In this document: piece by piece, positions 1-11,861 of the stretch
How the letters are laid out: the number at the start of each line of letters is the position of its first letter
How positions within the stretch are numbered: position 1 is the stretch's first letter
Assembly (NCBI GenBank): GCA_037783415.1
Contig: JAZGTN010000046.1
Location: forward strand, 5,338,501-5,402,500
Direction: 5' to 3'
Source of the DNA: Leptasterias polaris
Lineage: Eukaryota > Echinodermata > Asteroidea > Forcipulatida > Asteriidae
DNA length: 64,000 nt
Notes under the pieces: generated by a model
What the model saw: only the letters and a program-made list of their open reading frames with translations
Database searches by the model: none
Told to the model about the DNA's origin: nothing
Program-made: the position numbers and the translations under genes

Positions 1-30
1 CAATGTCAAACTATAATGGTCCTAAAAAAA

Positions 31-448
31 GTGTAGCCGGCAGACCATGCAGTGTTTTTAAAAATTTGGAATGTTGAAATAATCATAAAAACTGAATACC
101 AAAGCTTTAATCAACAAGGGGCCCCGAGATGTACAGTGTTTTTATTAATGGGAAAAAAAAAAAAAAAAAAAAAACATGCCCCAGAACCACTTTATTGATT
201 TTTGAATACATTTATTGCACCAAATTTCTTGTAGCAAAGTGTGGTAAGCAGACCATGCAGTGTACCTAGAAAGTAATAGGAAATAAATCAAATATAAGGA
301 ATGTTGAAATAATCGTAAAAACTGAACACAAAAGCTTCAATCAACAAGGGGCCCCAGAGGTACAGTGTTTTTATTATTGAAAAGAAAGATTTGCCCCATA
401 GCCGCTTAATCAATTTTGAGTACATTTCTTGCACTTAATTTCATATTG
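31..448. repeat. Imperfect tandem duplication, two units of about 208 bp
   Basis: Two adjacent copies (31-238 and 239-448) each run from a GCAGACCATGCAGTGT stretch through AATGTTGAAATAATC and AATCAACAAGGGGCCCC to a TTGCAC-rich end. They differ by small indels and an A-run near 152-173. No coding potential was seen; it is probably an old local duplication of a dispersed repeat. Confidence 0.75.
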
Positions 449-687
449 TTTGTAACTGAACATTTTTCTATTACAGTATTAGTATATTCTTTATTGCAAA
501 TCTTCACAGCAAGGTCAGGTGGTGGCCTATTGCAAAGAAAATAAGAAGATCAAGAAAAAAGTAAAATGTATGTAGCACGGGGGCCTCACAATCGAATGGG
601 CAGTGGAAACATTTCGTACTTCAATCATCAAAGTTCCAAACAATCATTTTGTTGCTGTGTTGTTTGTATTTGCCCTTTGCTTGGTCA

Positions 688-842
688 GCCATTTGCGTGT
701 AGAGCCTCGAATTGGGGACAGCAGTGACAGAAGCATTTTATAACTCTGTATTGTCACGGTAATGTGATGACACTTTCATCCTAACAGATGCATAAATACA
801 ATACAAATGAAGCACGAAGTTGAGGCTCTACACGCACATGGC
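688..842. mobile_element. Small inverted-repeat element (MITE-like)
   Basis: About 20-bp inverted ends, GCCATTTGCGTGTAGAGCCTC at the left and its near complement at 822-842, enclose about 115 bp without an ORF. No clear target duplication was seen, so the superfamily is unknown. Confidence 0.5.
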
Positions 843-850
843 AAATCCGT

Positions 851-1878
851 ACAAAGAGTGAATAGCAGGTACCTGCCTTTTTGACAGCATGTTTACGGTC
901 TGTGTTCATACTGAAAAGCAAAGTCAAACAAGCTTTTGCCCTTTTCAAGGATGAGATTTGTCAGACTTTTGTCTGAATTCAGACTTTTTATGTCAGCCTG
1001 GTGAATTAAAAAAGCCTTTCATTTTTCCCCATAAAAGAAAGACTGCCCTTTGATCTACTTCACTAGTGCTTAGGACACTGTTCCTAAGTAAAAGCCCTTT
1101 GAATTCCAAACCCTCCCTAGGGGTTACCAAAAGGTAGAAATGCCATCATTTCAACATACATGTAGGCCCTACGTCCTAAAATGTGGATCCAACATGTAGT
1201 TTCAGACTTTTTTGCCAGCAATGTCTCTCATCCCTGCCTTTTGCTCTATGCGAGGTTTTCCGTCCTCGCTGAGCTCCCCTTAGGACACCTGTGTTACCAT
1301 TTAACAGATGTAACGCCGCCCTAGTTTTTGTACCAGTGAAGATGTGCAGATGGAATCAGTTCTCTCAGAAGAAATAACAATGGACTTTGAATGTTAGATT
1401 GAATTTAAGAATGACACAATTTAAACTCTAGCATATTGCTTTGTAATGTTGGTATTTGAAAGTCATGGTGCAGTAGCTTGTCAGATGTTATTGAACCTGC
1501 TCATCTAACCCGTCCACACAATACAATTGAGGATGTACGCATAACGTGAACCATTCTTCTCTCTGCCCTAGAAATCACAAACTATGTGTAACCATGTAAC
1601 TGACCAAATGTTGACATACATGAATGTTGAGGAAGGATTATGACACTGTCTCTCTGGAGAATACTAAACGGGCTTGACTGTATGAGACTGCATAAATTGA
1701 CAATGCTAACACATTGCATGATCCATTGTGCATGACGGTGTTGAGTGACGGTAATGCCCTCTATAAGGTTGACCCCCTCCTGATCGAGATTTAGTCTGCA
1801 AATGTGGCAAATTAGCTCAAATATTTTTTCTGGGCTTACTGATGTGTTTATTTTGAAAATTTTGTTGGAAAAATTCTG
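851..1878. other. No gene seen
   Basis: AT-rich DNA with stops in all frames. No exon-like ORF or recognisable repeat. Confidence 0.6.
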
Positions 1879-2060
1879 TTAAAGGGGTTGTGTCATCATG
1901 ATCAAAGCAGGTGGCTGTTCATGAGTTCTCATCCAGTAACAGCATGTGCACCCTCGCTTTTCATAGATATTATACGCGTGTGTACAGTAACTGGGTGAGA
2001 GTTCATAATTCCATGTACAGCCACAGACCTGCTTTGATCATGAAGACACAGCCCCTTTAA
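1879..2060. mobile_element. Palindromic MITE with TTAAAGGGG ends
   Basis: The left arm (1879-1912) and right arm (2027-2060) are complementary over 34 bp with two mismatches. Both ends are TTAAAGGGG, so a TTAA target duplication, as in piggyBac elements, is possible but could equally be part of the inverted repeat. The 114-bp centre has no ORF. Confidence 0.8.
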
Positions 2061-2231
2061 CCTTTCCGTTACAAACCTTCCAATGCAGTCATGTGTTTTC
2101 TCAGCTAATCAGCTGATTTTGTATTCATTTCTTGCTCTTAAATTGAAGTGCAATTGAAAACTGAAACACTAAAGGTTTTCATACTGCATGTAGGCAGTTT
2201 GCCCTTTTTTTAATTATATTTAATGCAAACA

Positions 2232-2622
2232 ATTATAAATGGCCTCACGTTTTGACCCTAGCAGAGTCTTTCTCAAGGGCTAAATGTCAACACAACACAT
2301 AGAAAGAAGTGACGAGAGAGAAGCAGAATGCACTGAGAAAAAACAAGGAATGATTAAGACTCTGCTATGAAGCAGCTCTCCCTTAACAGTAGTCCGCTGG
2401 CCAAATGCCAGTTAAAACACCTGAGGACCAGTCAAAACTCACTCCAAGTACAGTGTTGAAAAGCATCCCTATTTTATTTACATAATATTGACTAGAGAAA
2501 AAGCCAACAGACTAGTGAAATGACAAGCTAAAGGGTCCTGCTGGCCAGTCACTGAAAAAGTTAAGGGCAAACCCTGTGAAGAAAAAACTCTGCTAGGGTC
2601 GAAATTTGAGGCCATTAACAAT
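2232..2622. mobile_element. Inverted-repeat element with CTCTGCTAGGGTCGAAA arms
   Basis: The left arm (2232-2270) and right arm (2584-2622) are near complements around CTCTGCTAGGGTCGAAA. A related copy lies at 20870-20945. The GGGTCGAAA motif after a GAAAGAC stretch resembles terminal sequence of Penelope-like retroelements, but no reverse transcriptase is present and this is only a suggestion. Confidence 0.55.
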
Positions 2623-3547
2623 TCTTTGCATTCGTACTTTGGGTAATTTTGGTTGGTTATTTTTATTTTTTTTTAAATTAATAAAGTTGCACGTCTGTCA
2701 ATGGCGTGGTTATGAAGGATTCATAGATGCGCTAATACAGCCTGCAACATTGTATCATGAATTAGGCTTCATGAGGCAATGGAAACAATTTCCTCCATGT
2801 CCCTGGTACCCCTTGAAATGTTCCAATACAAACATAAATTTTTCTCATAGAGGAGCCCTTTACCAAGGAAAATATGCCTTATTCTTACAAGAATGAAGTT
2901 TCAGGTCTGTATATGTGGTGAATGCATGTATGCATACTGTAGATGAAGCCTGGAATAACACATCATAGGCCATGCCTGGCCTCTGTTGCCCTGGTCGTGG
3001 CCTTGGTGCCCCTTCAAAAGTTTCCCACAGACTCTGATATTTTCCAATGGAAGTGCACTCCTTAAAATGTTATTACGAGAGGGCATTATCACTCAAGAAA
3101 TAGTATTGACTTTGGGATGTACCAAGGCAACACAAATCAGTAAGATCAAGTTTTTTTGTGTGAGAAAGACTTTTGTTAAGCATAATTAAAAAAATACCTC
3201 AAAAGGCGTGGCATTTTAGGTTTAAAACGCATACAAAACTGAAAGAGTTAATGTGCAATGGAGAATAGTGATTGATAACAAAAGGAAAGTGACAGTGATT
3301 TATTGGCTGTGGGTGTAGTAGAGTGCCCCGCCCTGCTCGCTGACCAGTGGCTGTCTGGAATGTCTGGAAGTAGTTTGGTTATTTTGCCTTGTCACTGGTT
3401 CACGTTGCAGCGCATTGTGCAAAATCATACATGACACCAGACTGCCAGGTACCAATAATGAGTGTCTAGGTTCAGAAACTATTTAGTATCCATATACTTT
3501 TTTGAAAAATGGCTTGATTTCAGGCCTGATACTTCATGGAGGCAACT
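2623..3547. other. No gene seen
   Basis: AT-rich; short chance ORFs at 2606-2896 and 2986-3189 have no family features. Confidence 0.55.
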
Positions 3548-3715
3548 CGGGGAACAATTTTGTGCGGAAATTTTGCATTAGCATTAATAGTTTGACTGGA
3601 CAAGTTTTGTGCACACAGAATGCTTATATTGAGTAGCAAATGGTGATTGTTGAGTAGCAACTGGTATATTTTGTGTAGCATTTTGCTCTGCTATACTGTA
3701 CATGGGAAATTTTCA
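3548..3715 (+). repeat. Dispersed repeat (GAGTAGCAA family), copy 1
   Basis: Shared with 17484-17638 and partly with 62866-62940. Each copy has GGGAA-CGATTTTGTCC-like sequence, a GTGCACAC block, repeated GAGTAGCAA words and, in the two longer copies, a TTTTGTGTAGCATTTTGCTC end. Non-coding; origin unknown. Confidence 0.7.
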
Positions 3716-3987
3716 CTGCAACAGAGGCAACTATCTTCATGCCCCTGGTCATTGCCTTGGTGCCCCTTAAAATATAGAGCTGCCCTTTCATAATAGTTTA
3801 AAAAACTGCCTTGCTGTTACAATAGTATCTGACCTGTGTACAGCCATCACTCAATGCAAACTGAGGGCTTACGATTTCAAATAATACTTAATTAAAGAGT
3901 AAAATAATGTTTTTGAATGAAAGTAACGTTAAGTCTTAAGCATGTAATAACAAATTAAAAAAATGAATGCTGGTGAAAAATTATCAG

Positions 3988-4055
3988 TTGAAACAATAAC
4001 TGGAGGTAGCAGGTTCAAATTCAGTTGTAGTAATTGTTTCTTTGTTCACCCCAAA
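3988..4055 (+). mobile_element. Fragment of SINE family 3
   Basis: Carries GGAGGTAGCAGGTTCAAATTC (a pol III B-box-like word) followed by CTTTGTTCACCCC, the signature seen in better copies at 22441-22690 and 43495-43700. The 5' part is missing or decayed. Confidence 0.5.
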
Positions 4056-5549
4056 AATGATTTATAATTACACAGTCAGTTTCCCTTGTGGGTTTTCGCT
4101 TGCTAAACATATTTAAACACTGTATCCTAAACCTGAGTTTTGGTTTGCAGTGAAAGAGATGAATTTCCATTTTGTAAATCTCGCAAATTTTCTTTGTGAT
4201 TTTGAGTTGCACAATTATTTTGTATTAAAGACAAGGTTGTAGCATTTGAAATTATTTCCCTTCCTGAGTCTCCATCCTACGCAAATTGAAAATTACACAA
4301 TATCCATGGACGGGGGGGAAAAATGTAAATTATGCATCGACCCGGGGATCGTGAGGGACAGATTTCCATGCTTCACTGCCGAAAATGATGAATTTACTCC
4401 AAAATATGATGTCATGCTCTAAGCAAATTGAGTCAGGCTGACTGGATGCAGCGAGGCACATGTGTGCGTGTTAAATGTGATTATAGAGTGTAATACATGC
4501 ACGGCGGTTGTATTAGTCATCTAAGCAGATCATACGTAACTAATTACCGAGAGGACTGTTTCGTTTGTGAGGGCAGAAAACTTGAACACGTTTGGCTTAG
4601 GGTGCACCACAGTAAAAAATCATGCACCAAACTGATTATCATAATTTGTAGACCCTCAAATTCTTTTGAATAACTAAATTCAATTCAATTCAATTCTATA
4701 TTAAAGTTTTAGGGGTCATGCAATTGATAGATTGTGTAATTCTAACAATTTATCACAACATGGGGTCTCTGTATTTCTACTTTTGAGGAAATTTGATAAA
4801 ATTAGTCTTAAAAGTTGGTCCTAGTTGGCTTGGGAATGGGAGGAGTGCTTCATGAAACTGGCATCAAGTCAGTTAAAAAAAAACCAAAAACCATTATTTA
4901 TGAACAACAATTTGTTGATTTTATTGGGTTTTAACATTTTGTGATAAATGGTTGAATCTGGAACTGTAATAGCTGGGTTTTTTTTCCATACATGTATCAG
5001 CCAATCAGGGCTGAAGATTTAATCTGGACCGCAGGCTCGAGGCCTGTGATTTTAGCATTTGGCCAGTAAAGTCAAGACTGGATGATATGGTGTTGAGTAT
5101 TGGAGAATACTTTCCCATAATACAAATGAGATAAATCTTCTCTTAGTGCTTGTAAAAATTGAAACTGTCCAAATGTTTCTACTGGATATTTTTTTCCTTC
5201 TAATTCTATTTCTGGTTTTGTAAAAAAATAAAATCTGAATTTTGTAATGTAGTTGTATACATGTACTTAGTTATCCTGAAATGTACATACTTCACATACT
5301 CTCCACATACTATGCTATTAGTATTACTGTCATACACATGGGCCTGCTTGTCAAACATTGCACAAACATTTGGGTAAACTTAAACAAACAACCAGTAAAA
5401 TGTCTGTCAGTGTGGATGACCCATATTGATGTACATGTGCAATGTACACACAATGAGGTAAATATTTTATGAGGCTGATATAAGTTTAAACATAAATTCA
5501 CAGTCATTGCTGTAGTGTATGGTTCATTCTAATCGCAGTCATTATACAC
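4056..5549. other. No gene seen
   Basis: AT-rich DNA with a short CAATT run near 4680-4695. ORFs of 60-65 codons look random. Confidence 0.55.
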
Positions 5550-6232
5550 ATTTTTGATAACAACCTTAATCTTGATTCACATATTCGTAAGATCTGTCGT
5601 GCTGCATCTTTCGGCGTTCATAAAATTGGCAAACTTCGCAATTACCTTGACCAAACCTCCACTGAAGGTCTCATACATGCTTTTGTCACATCTCAACTCG
5701 ACTACTGCAACAGCTTGCTGTATGGACTGCCCTCTTCTCAAATCGCGCCGCTTCAAAGAATTCAGAACTCGGCAGCCCGTCTGGTATGTCGAGTCAAACG
5801 TCGGGAACACATCACTCCGTTTCTCCGTTCACTACACTGGCTCCCGGTTACTCAACGCATCAAATACAAGATTCTTCTGCTCACTTACCTGACAGTTAAT
5901 AGACATGCTCCTACATATCTTCAAAGTCTAATTTCTCCAAAAGTTCCAATGCATTCCTTCAATTTACGGTCGTCACACAACTCACAATATCAACTAGCAA
6001 ATGGTCCACGTACATGTACCTGTACTCGCTATGGTCAACGAGCTTTCACCTCAGCTGCACCATCACTATGGAACAATCTCCCCCTCAGTATCCGTCAAGC
6101 TACCTCTACTGACTCATTCAAATCTCTGTTAAAGACTCATCTCTTTGTAATTTAAGGTTAATGCGCTTAGAAACACCAGTAATAAGCGCTTTATAAATGT
6201 TATTTTATTATTATTATTATTATTATTATTTC
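5550..6232 (+). mobile_element. 5'-truncated LINE, 3' end (L2/CR1/Rex-like)
   Basis: An open frame from 5556 to 6155 (199 codons) encodes the end of a non-LTR reverse transcriptase region. Recognisable signatures in order are LDYCNSLLYGLP, LQRIQNSAARLV, LHWLPVTQRIKYKILLL, RAFTSAAPSLWNNLP and FKSLLKTHLF, typical of Jockey-superfamily LINEs (L2/CR1/Rex1 group). The catalytic YxDD segment lies upstream and is missing. The 77-bp 3' UTR has AAGCGCTTTATAAATG and ends in a TTATTA microsatellite at 6207-6231. No frameshift or stop interrupts the fragment, so the copy is fairly young. 5' truncation is normal for target-primed reverse transcription. Confidence 0.92.
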
Positions 6233-6530
6233 TCAAATAAAAACACAAATTAAAACAATTTTCAGTAAGCCTGCTGAGCGACTTGTACGAGAAGCCGGCT
6301 TCTTTTTATTCGCTTTAAATCAAGCTCTGTTCCAACATTAATCACTTTGTACAATGTCAAGAATCTTTTGTTTTTTACCATTACTGATACAAAGGAAAAC
6401 TGGTCTAGGATTAAAAATTGAGAGATAAAACTTAGTACGTGCAAAACTCTTCAAAAAAAACAGAACATTATTTTTTCCCAACAATATTTCTGCGAAACGG
6501 CTCGTGAGTGTTTGCTTTTTCCATTGTAGA

Positions 6531-7170
6531 CCAAATCTGCTGAGCAGGACAAATCTGCTGAAAAGAACAAGTTTGTGAAGAGAACACGTCTGCAAAGAAC
6601 AAATTAGTTGAGCAGGCAAATTTGCTCAGAAGAATAAACAAGGCTGAGCTTACTAAATCTGCTGAGCAGGAGGTTAACCTGATGAACAGGACATACCTGA
6701 TGAGCAGGACAAATCTGCTAAAAAACAAATGCTGAGCAGGACAAATCTGCTGAGCAGAACAAATCTGCTGAGCAGAACAAATCTGCTGAGCAGAACAAAT
6801 CTGCAGACATGGCAGAGGAGGAGAAAATCTGCTCAGCAGAACAAATCTGCTCAGCATAGTAAATCTGCTCAGCAGGACATACCTTATTAACAGGACAAAT
6901 CTGCTGAATAGGACAAATCTGCTGAGCAGCTGAGCATGACAAATCTGCTGAGCAGCTGAGCAGGACAGATCTGCTGAGCAGCTGAGCAAGACAAATCTGC
7001 TGAGCAGGACAAATCTGCTGAGCAGGACAAATCTGCTGAGCAGGACAAATCTGCTGAGCAGGACAAATCTGCTGAGCAGGACATACCTGCGGGACATAAC
7101 TGCTGAGCAAGACAAAGCTGCTGAGCGGGACAAATCTGCTAGTGCTAAGCAGAACAAGTCTGCTGAGCAG
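6531..7170. repeat. 18-bp minisatellite, about 35 units
   Basis: Tandem array of CAAATCTGCTGAGCAGGA-like units. Units are most regular at 6985-7080 and decay at both edges. Because 18 is divisible by three and the unit lacks stops, three minus-strand frames stay open for up to 248 codons; the products are pure six-residue repeats and are not evidence of a protein. The CTGCTGAGCAG word is self-complementary, so single strands can form hairpins. Confidence 0.95.
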
Positions 7171-8187
7171 ATCAATGTCGCCAACATTTCGCCAATCACA
7201 ACAAATGTATGCATTGAATGTTTATTTCATGCTCTCAGTAGCTTTGAAGGTCAAGGACAGGACCAGCAGGCCCCAGTCAACTTTTCCAGATCAGCTTTTC
7301 AGATCAACCTGGCCCCTCGATTCTTTAAACCAGGTAAATATGGCTGTCAGCAATCAAGAGTGTAGTGACAGGTGTGTTGCTGTTGCATCTTATAATGTAT
7401 GTTGACTCACGCCTATGATGCACATGAACTACGGAATGGAATGGGTTCAGGGAGGCTGGTTGTCCTGTTTTCTCTAAAACTACCCTGCAGCTCCAGACTG
7501 CAGAGTGAGTGTATGATTTGGAGGGCGGGTGAAATGTTCTGCCTCCCAGCAAAACCTCCTTGCATAAAAGTCTTAATTAATTGTTGATGTTTGGTCACTG
7601 AAAGCCTGAATATCTCAATCTTCTCCATTTCACCATTACCTTAAACTGGTTACTACAGTTTTTAAATTGAATTGTCAAATTGAAATTAGGGGAACCCAGA
7701 AAAATGCACGACATGTTGAGTAGGATTTGATGCTGCAGCCTTCGGGTCATCAGTTATGCTCTCTACTCAAAAACTAAAGCTAGATTTACAGTGAGATGTC
7801 AGTCAGAAGTGGTTCTGAATCAGTTGTAGACTTGTAGTCGGCGATTAGAAAAAGTTTGACAATTACCTTTCGACAGATTGCAAAATACCCCACAGCAAAA
7901 CCATCAACAGGTTTTTCCTCATAAGAATAGTTCGCTTTGATAATGATGCGGAAGTGTGGCAAGAAACCATTCTCTGGCCATGTCAGTTTCTTTCAAAATT
8001 TGTTTGCTTAACCTCTTACTCCCCCCCTCCTCAACCCATGTTTAACTCATCATAAGACCGTACACAAATGAAGATAAATTTGGTTGACCCCCTTAGCACT
8101 AGCAGTTGGTATTGCTGTTATCTGTGCTGGCATTCTGAGTACTCCTACCTGGGGGCAAAGTCATGGCACTGCTTTGTGTATACCACA
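7171..8187. other. No gene seen
   Basis: No exon-like ORF or clear repeat; overlapping ORFs at 7142-7628 are on both strands and look random. Confidence 0.55.
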
Positions 8188-8283
8188 GAATTCTGCGCTC
8201 AGGGCACACTGTAAAGCACAGGATTCTATGGGCCATAAGCACATCATTCTGCTGTAAGCACTAAGCCGTGAAATTGGGCCTCT
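8188..8283. mobile_element. Half copy of GGGCCC palindrome, subfamily ii
   Basis: Ends in GTGAAATTGGGCC and contains GAATTCTG-CGCT and GGGCCATAAGC words typical of the 34247-34499 and 56886-57003 copies. Only one arm remains. Confidence 0.6.
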
Positions 8284-8430
8284 ATGTATGTTCCAGTTGG
8301 CATAATGTAGGTACTCCTACTGGAATTGAGTATACAAACATCATGTACGACAATTCAAAGCTGGATTAGTACATTTTCGACTTTGTTTTGAATGCTTGAA
8401 CGCTCATTGAAAGTGACATTTTATGGGCAC

Positions 8431-9149
8431 TTAAAGGGAATGTATACATTTGTTAATTACTATTCAAATTAATGGCAATAAAAACTTACTTGGTTAGATG
8501 TACAGCAGCTTTTGATAGCATAAAGCATTTTGAGAAACATTTCACTTCGGAGGGATGTGGTTATGGAAAATATTATATCAGTTTTTATCCCCAAAATTTG
8601 AATCTGAGAAACGTTTCTCAGATTGTGTATTCCAATGATGGATAATTCTTCCTGCGTGGACAAAACTGCTCCAGATATTCGGTGGTATCTGAAAAACGAT
8701 ACCAACTTTTGAAATGAAATTTTCACATGATAGTGTTATTGCATATATGTCTACAATTTTATAGGATTAATATCATCGAACAGTTCCAAAAACCTAAGGT
8801 ATAGACCATGTTACATTTGTTTACAGATAGGTGACCTTGTACATTCTAAAGCGTTTCCTGCTGGGCAAGATACTGCACAGGCTTTATGGGAAAATTTACA
8901 TTTTGTGTCATAATTTTCACATAAATTCAAAATTTACAAAAGCAACAGCTGTACAGCTTTTGAGATGTCCCCCCTTTCTTCATATCAAAAGTTGAGAAAA
9001 ATCAGACAGTGCAATCTCCATAAAACATAAGATTTGTTGTTTTCTTCCATTGATCTGTGTACAAAATGTGCCTGCAGGAAGTCCAGGTTCTGTGGCTCTT
9101 TTGTAAACATGTGATGTCACAGGTCACATGGTCTATACTTTGCCTTTAA
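8431..9149. mobile_element. TTTAAAGG palindromic MITE, subtype B, with an inserted element
   Basis: The host MITE occupies 8431-8803 and 9134-9149. Its centre has a complementary pair around GAATCTGAGAAACGTTTCTCAG. Without the insertion it would be about 390 bp, matching copies at 47160-47553 and 54764-55140. Comparison with 54764-55140 shows the empty site directly: CAGTTCCAAAAACC, AAGGTATAC and GCCTTTAA are contiguous there and split here. No ORF; non-autonomous, transposase source unknown. Confidence 0.85.
8804..9133. mobile_element. GACC-ended TA-flanked MITE nested in the TTTAAAGG MITE
   Basis: 330-bp element with inverted ends GACCATGT and ACATGGTC, followed inward by GTTTACA-rich arms. 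Both ends are flanked by TA (TATA on each side, against one TATA in the empty site at 54764-55140). The TAGACC start is shared with 56618-56864 and 63474-63636, suggesting one superfamily, probably Tc1/mariner-like by its TA target. No transposase. Confidence 0.8.
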
Positions 9150-9870
9150 AGGTAGGTCGTAATTTGGTAATGACCCTGAACAAAACATGTAACTTCTATC
9201 CCAAAGCTTACTTGTTATAAAGGTGGTAATGGTGGTAAGCATGCTGCGAAATGTTTTCATCTAAAATGCCTCCGTTGGTTTGAAATAAATAACAAGTATT
9301 TCAAAGATTTTGAAATATAGGCACTGTATTCAGCTGAAACTTTCACAGGTGACTTATATGTGACCCGCTCTCTCGAAATGAGGAATGTCTCGGGAAATCA
9401 CGTTTACGTGTAATTCGCCTTACAAAAGTTGTTGACAATCGAAAATCATAAAAAAGAGATTTCGGTGGTATTAGGTTAAACAAAACTTGATCTTTCTAGT
9501 CATGGTCTTACCTTTAATTGAAAAGATGAATAAATCCACAAAAAGTATGTTTTCTTGAGCATGTTTGTACACATAGCATAGCTACCTGTTGTTAAAACTG
9601 GTTATCTAAACAAACACCTCGTAAAAAAGTGAAAGCGGCCTTGTCTTGTAAACTTTCTTTATTGCCCGAGAACTTCGGACTGGAATAAGCTACAGACAAA
9701 ATAATGATACTGCTGGAAAGCCAGTGAGTTACTTGTTAACATGGTATGCATAACTAAATTTTTCCAAATTTATGAGACATTCCTCAATTCGATAGAGCGG
9801 GTCACATATTGTATCTTTAATTACAATTTGGCCAATAAATCAGCAGTACAATCTATGACCCTACCTTTAC
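9145..9870. mobile_element. TTTAAAGGTAGG MITE carrying a nested element
   Basis: Outer ends are CTTTAAAGGTAGGTC (left) and GACCCTACCTTTA (right). The right half is also found at 17327-17455 without the insertion: AGCTGAAACTTT, then GGTGA, then AATTGTAT sequence is contiguous there. It is interrupted here by the element at 9361-9804. Confidence 0.8.
9361..9804. mobile_element. TGACCCGCTC-ended MITE nested in 9145-9870
   Basis: 444-bp element. The 31-bp inverted ends start TGACCCGCTCTCTCGAAATG and match with two mismatches. ATATG/CATAT flanks are compatible with a short AT-rich target duplication. No ORF. Confidence 0.85.
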
Positions 9871-10774
9871 CGACTTGTTGACAAGATATTCAGAGTGCTT
9901 TTAAACTTATTGCAAAGTTTTTCTCTAAACCCAACCCACTACCTGGTTGTTTTGTGTTTCCATGCTCTGCTTGATGCAGTGTCACTCTATGACCTCAAGT
10001 TCCCAGGTGTTCTATAGAATTGAGCCGATAATTTCCCTCATTGTATAAATCAGGGTTAGTTTTTTGCCGAAATTGCAGATTACGACTGAAAGTTATGTCC
10101 CCTGTGGGTAAGTCAGAAATTCACAGTTGCCTTACATAAATAGATTAGCAGAGATTGAGAAAAATCGTTAAAGAATTATTAACAGTGCTATAACTTTTGG
10201 CTGGGGGGGATAACATGTTTCTACGTGGGTAGTAACAGTGCATTGTACTAAACGCTATATTGTATTCAATTGCTTTAATTTGATGTCCTTCTGAAACAGA
10301 CAGTTTGGTTGCACACAAACATTTTATTACTTCCTTTGCAATGAGACAAATTTGTTTGCTGTTGAGTTTGCGGGGGAAGCGTTTTTAAGTTTTGTATTGA
10401 ATCTTGTGAGTAAAAAAGTAAGTAACAATTTATATTTGGGTAGTTAAATTTTTAACTTGTAAGTAATTATATTTCCAGCTTTGTAATAGGACATAAATAC
10501 ATGTACCATTTAAATTGAAAGCCATAGAAACAGTACTGTAGTACGCAATACAAAAATCATAAACTAATTTTGCCAAAACCATGACTGACGCAGTTACTGC
10601 CTTTGATTGTCCATGTCATGGCACTAGTATCCTGTAAAAAATTTCCATAGAGATAAAAGATGGGGAAATGCCTTCAAGACTCGGCACTTGCTTACCTGAG
10701 AAACCTTCTCACAGTATCCGACGTGTCAGCGGCCTCCTCAAACTTCATGATTCAAACACTCTCAGTCTCACCCT
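9871..10774. other. No gene seen
   Basis: No supported feature; AT-rich intergenic or intronic sequence. Confidence 0.55.
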
Positions 10775-11095
10775 ATCTATAGCCCTTAATTTTCACACTG
10801 AATCTCTTATCCCCTTGGATTACAGCCCTGGGGAGGCCCCAGGAGTTTTTACGAGGCACACTTTCACACTGTCCCTTTCTAGGTCCCTATTGCATGGGGT
10901 TCCGATGGCACGTTTCAAGAATACCCGAGGGATTTGGCACTTACCCCTACTCCAGAACAGGGGGTGGCTTTTCCCTGGGGTATGCTCATTTGCTGGGGTA
11001 GATCTGGGGTAAAGTGATCCAAGTGTGAAAGGGAGGGCCGTTTTTTAACTGGGGTTGCCCCCCCCAGGGAATAGAGTAAGGGCTTATCTATAACA
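10775..11095. mobile_element. Possible decayed inverted-repeat element
   Basis: CTTTCACACT near 10860 is complementary to AGTGTGAAAG at 11022-11031, and TATAGCCCTTA near 10780 is complementary to TAAGGGCTTAT near 11088. The interior is rich in CCCC and GGGG words. The arms are gapped, so this is tentative. Confidence 0.35.
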
Positions 11096-11310
11096 TGAAG
11101 GTTGGCCTGGGTGCATTGGTTTACAGTGGCCCTTTATATCCGCTGGTAACTTCAGGGCTCTGAAACTCTGATTTGTTAGTTATGTTTTGTGTTCCACCAG
11201 TGCCGTCCTATTATGAACAAGGCCTGTTTTTGTGGGTCTACCGGAAAAGCATTAACTTTTGTGTGAATGAACTAAATAAAAAAAAATGTATAAAGGAGAC
11301 AGTAACAGGT

Positions 11311-11861
11311 ATAGATAGGTTGCAGTATGATGTAAGTCGGCCATCTTTACAGGCAATTTGGAACACACAGTTATGCGTTACGCGTGAGAACGGCGTGCAG
11401 CACGCGCACATTTCAAAAAACTCATTGCGTGATTGGTTAGTGAATGACGCGGCTGCGTTAATAATTTGAGCGCTTGACGCGCCTGCAAGCCAAAATGCGA
11501 TTTGCCCGTAAAGATGGCGTCTACTGGGAACTATCTATATTATTAGTTGATTCATTAACTACAAACTTTACTACGGCACACATCCTTGAAGAGATATTAT
11601 TATCAGTATTTATTAGAAGATTTGATATTGGTATAGATAGTTTCCAGTAGACGCCATCTTTACGGGCAAATCGCATTTCGGCTTGCAGGCACGTCAAGCG
11701 CTCAAATTATTAACGCAGCCGCGTCATTCACTAACCAATCATGCAATGAGTTTGGCGAAATGTGCGCGTGCTGCACGCCGTTCTCACGCGTAACGCATGA
11801 CTGTGTGTTCCAAATTGCCCGTAAAGATGGCCGACTTACGTCACACTGCAACCTATCTATT
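11311..11861. mobile_element. Foldback element with arms of about 230 bp
   Basis: Left arm 11311-11540 and right arm 11628-11861 are inverted copies with high identity (ends ATAGATAGGTTGCAGT and ACTGCAACCTATCTAT) around an AT-rich loop of about 87 bp. Each arm carries GTAAAGATGG words at both edges and a GC-rich core with GCGTTACGCGTGAGAACG. ORFs at 11173-11469 (+) and 11702-11893 (-) give nearly the same peptide only because the arms are inverted copies. Flanks show no clear target duplication. GC-rich arms contrast with AT-rich surroundings. Confidence 0.92.

Noticed and set aside
5550..6232. Active LINE or host reverse transcriptase gene
   Set aside because: Only the C-terminal part is present; catalytic motifs, endonuclease and promoter are missing.
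6468..7214. 248-codon minus-strand ORF as a repeat protein
   Set aside because: It coincides with the 18-bp minisatellite; several frames are equally open and all give six-residue repeats. No domain or start context supports translation.
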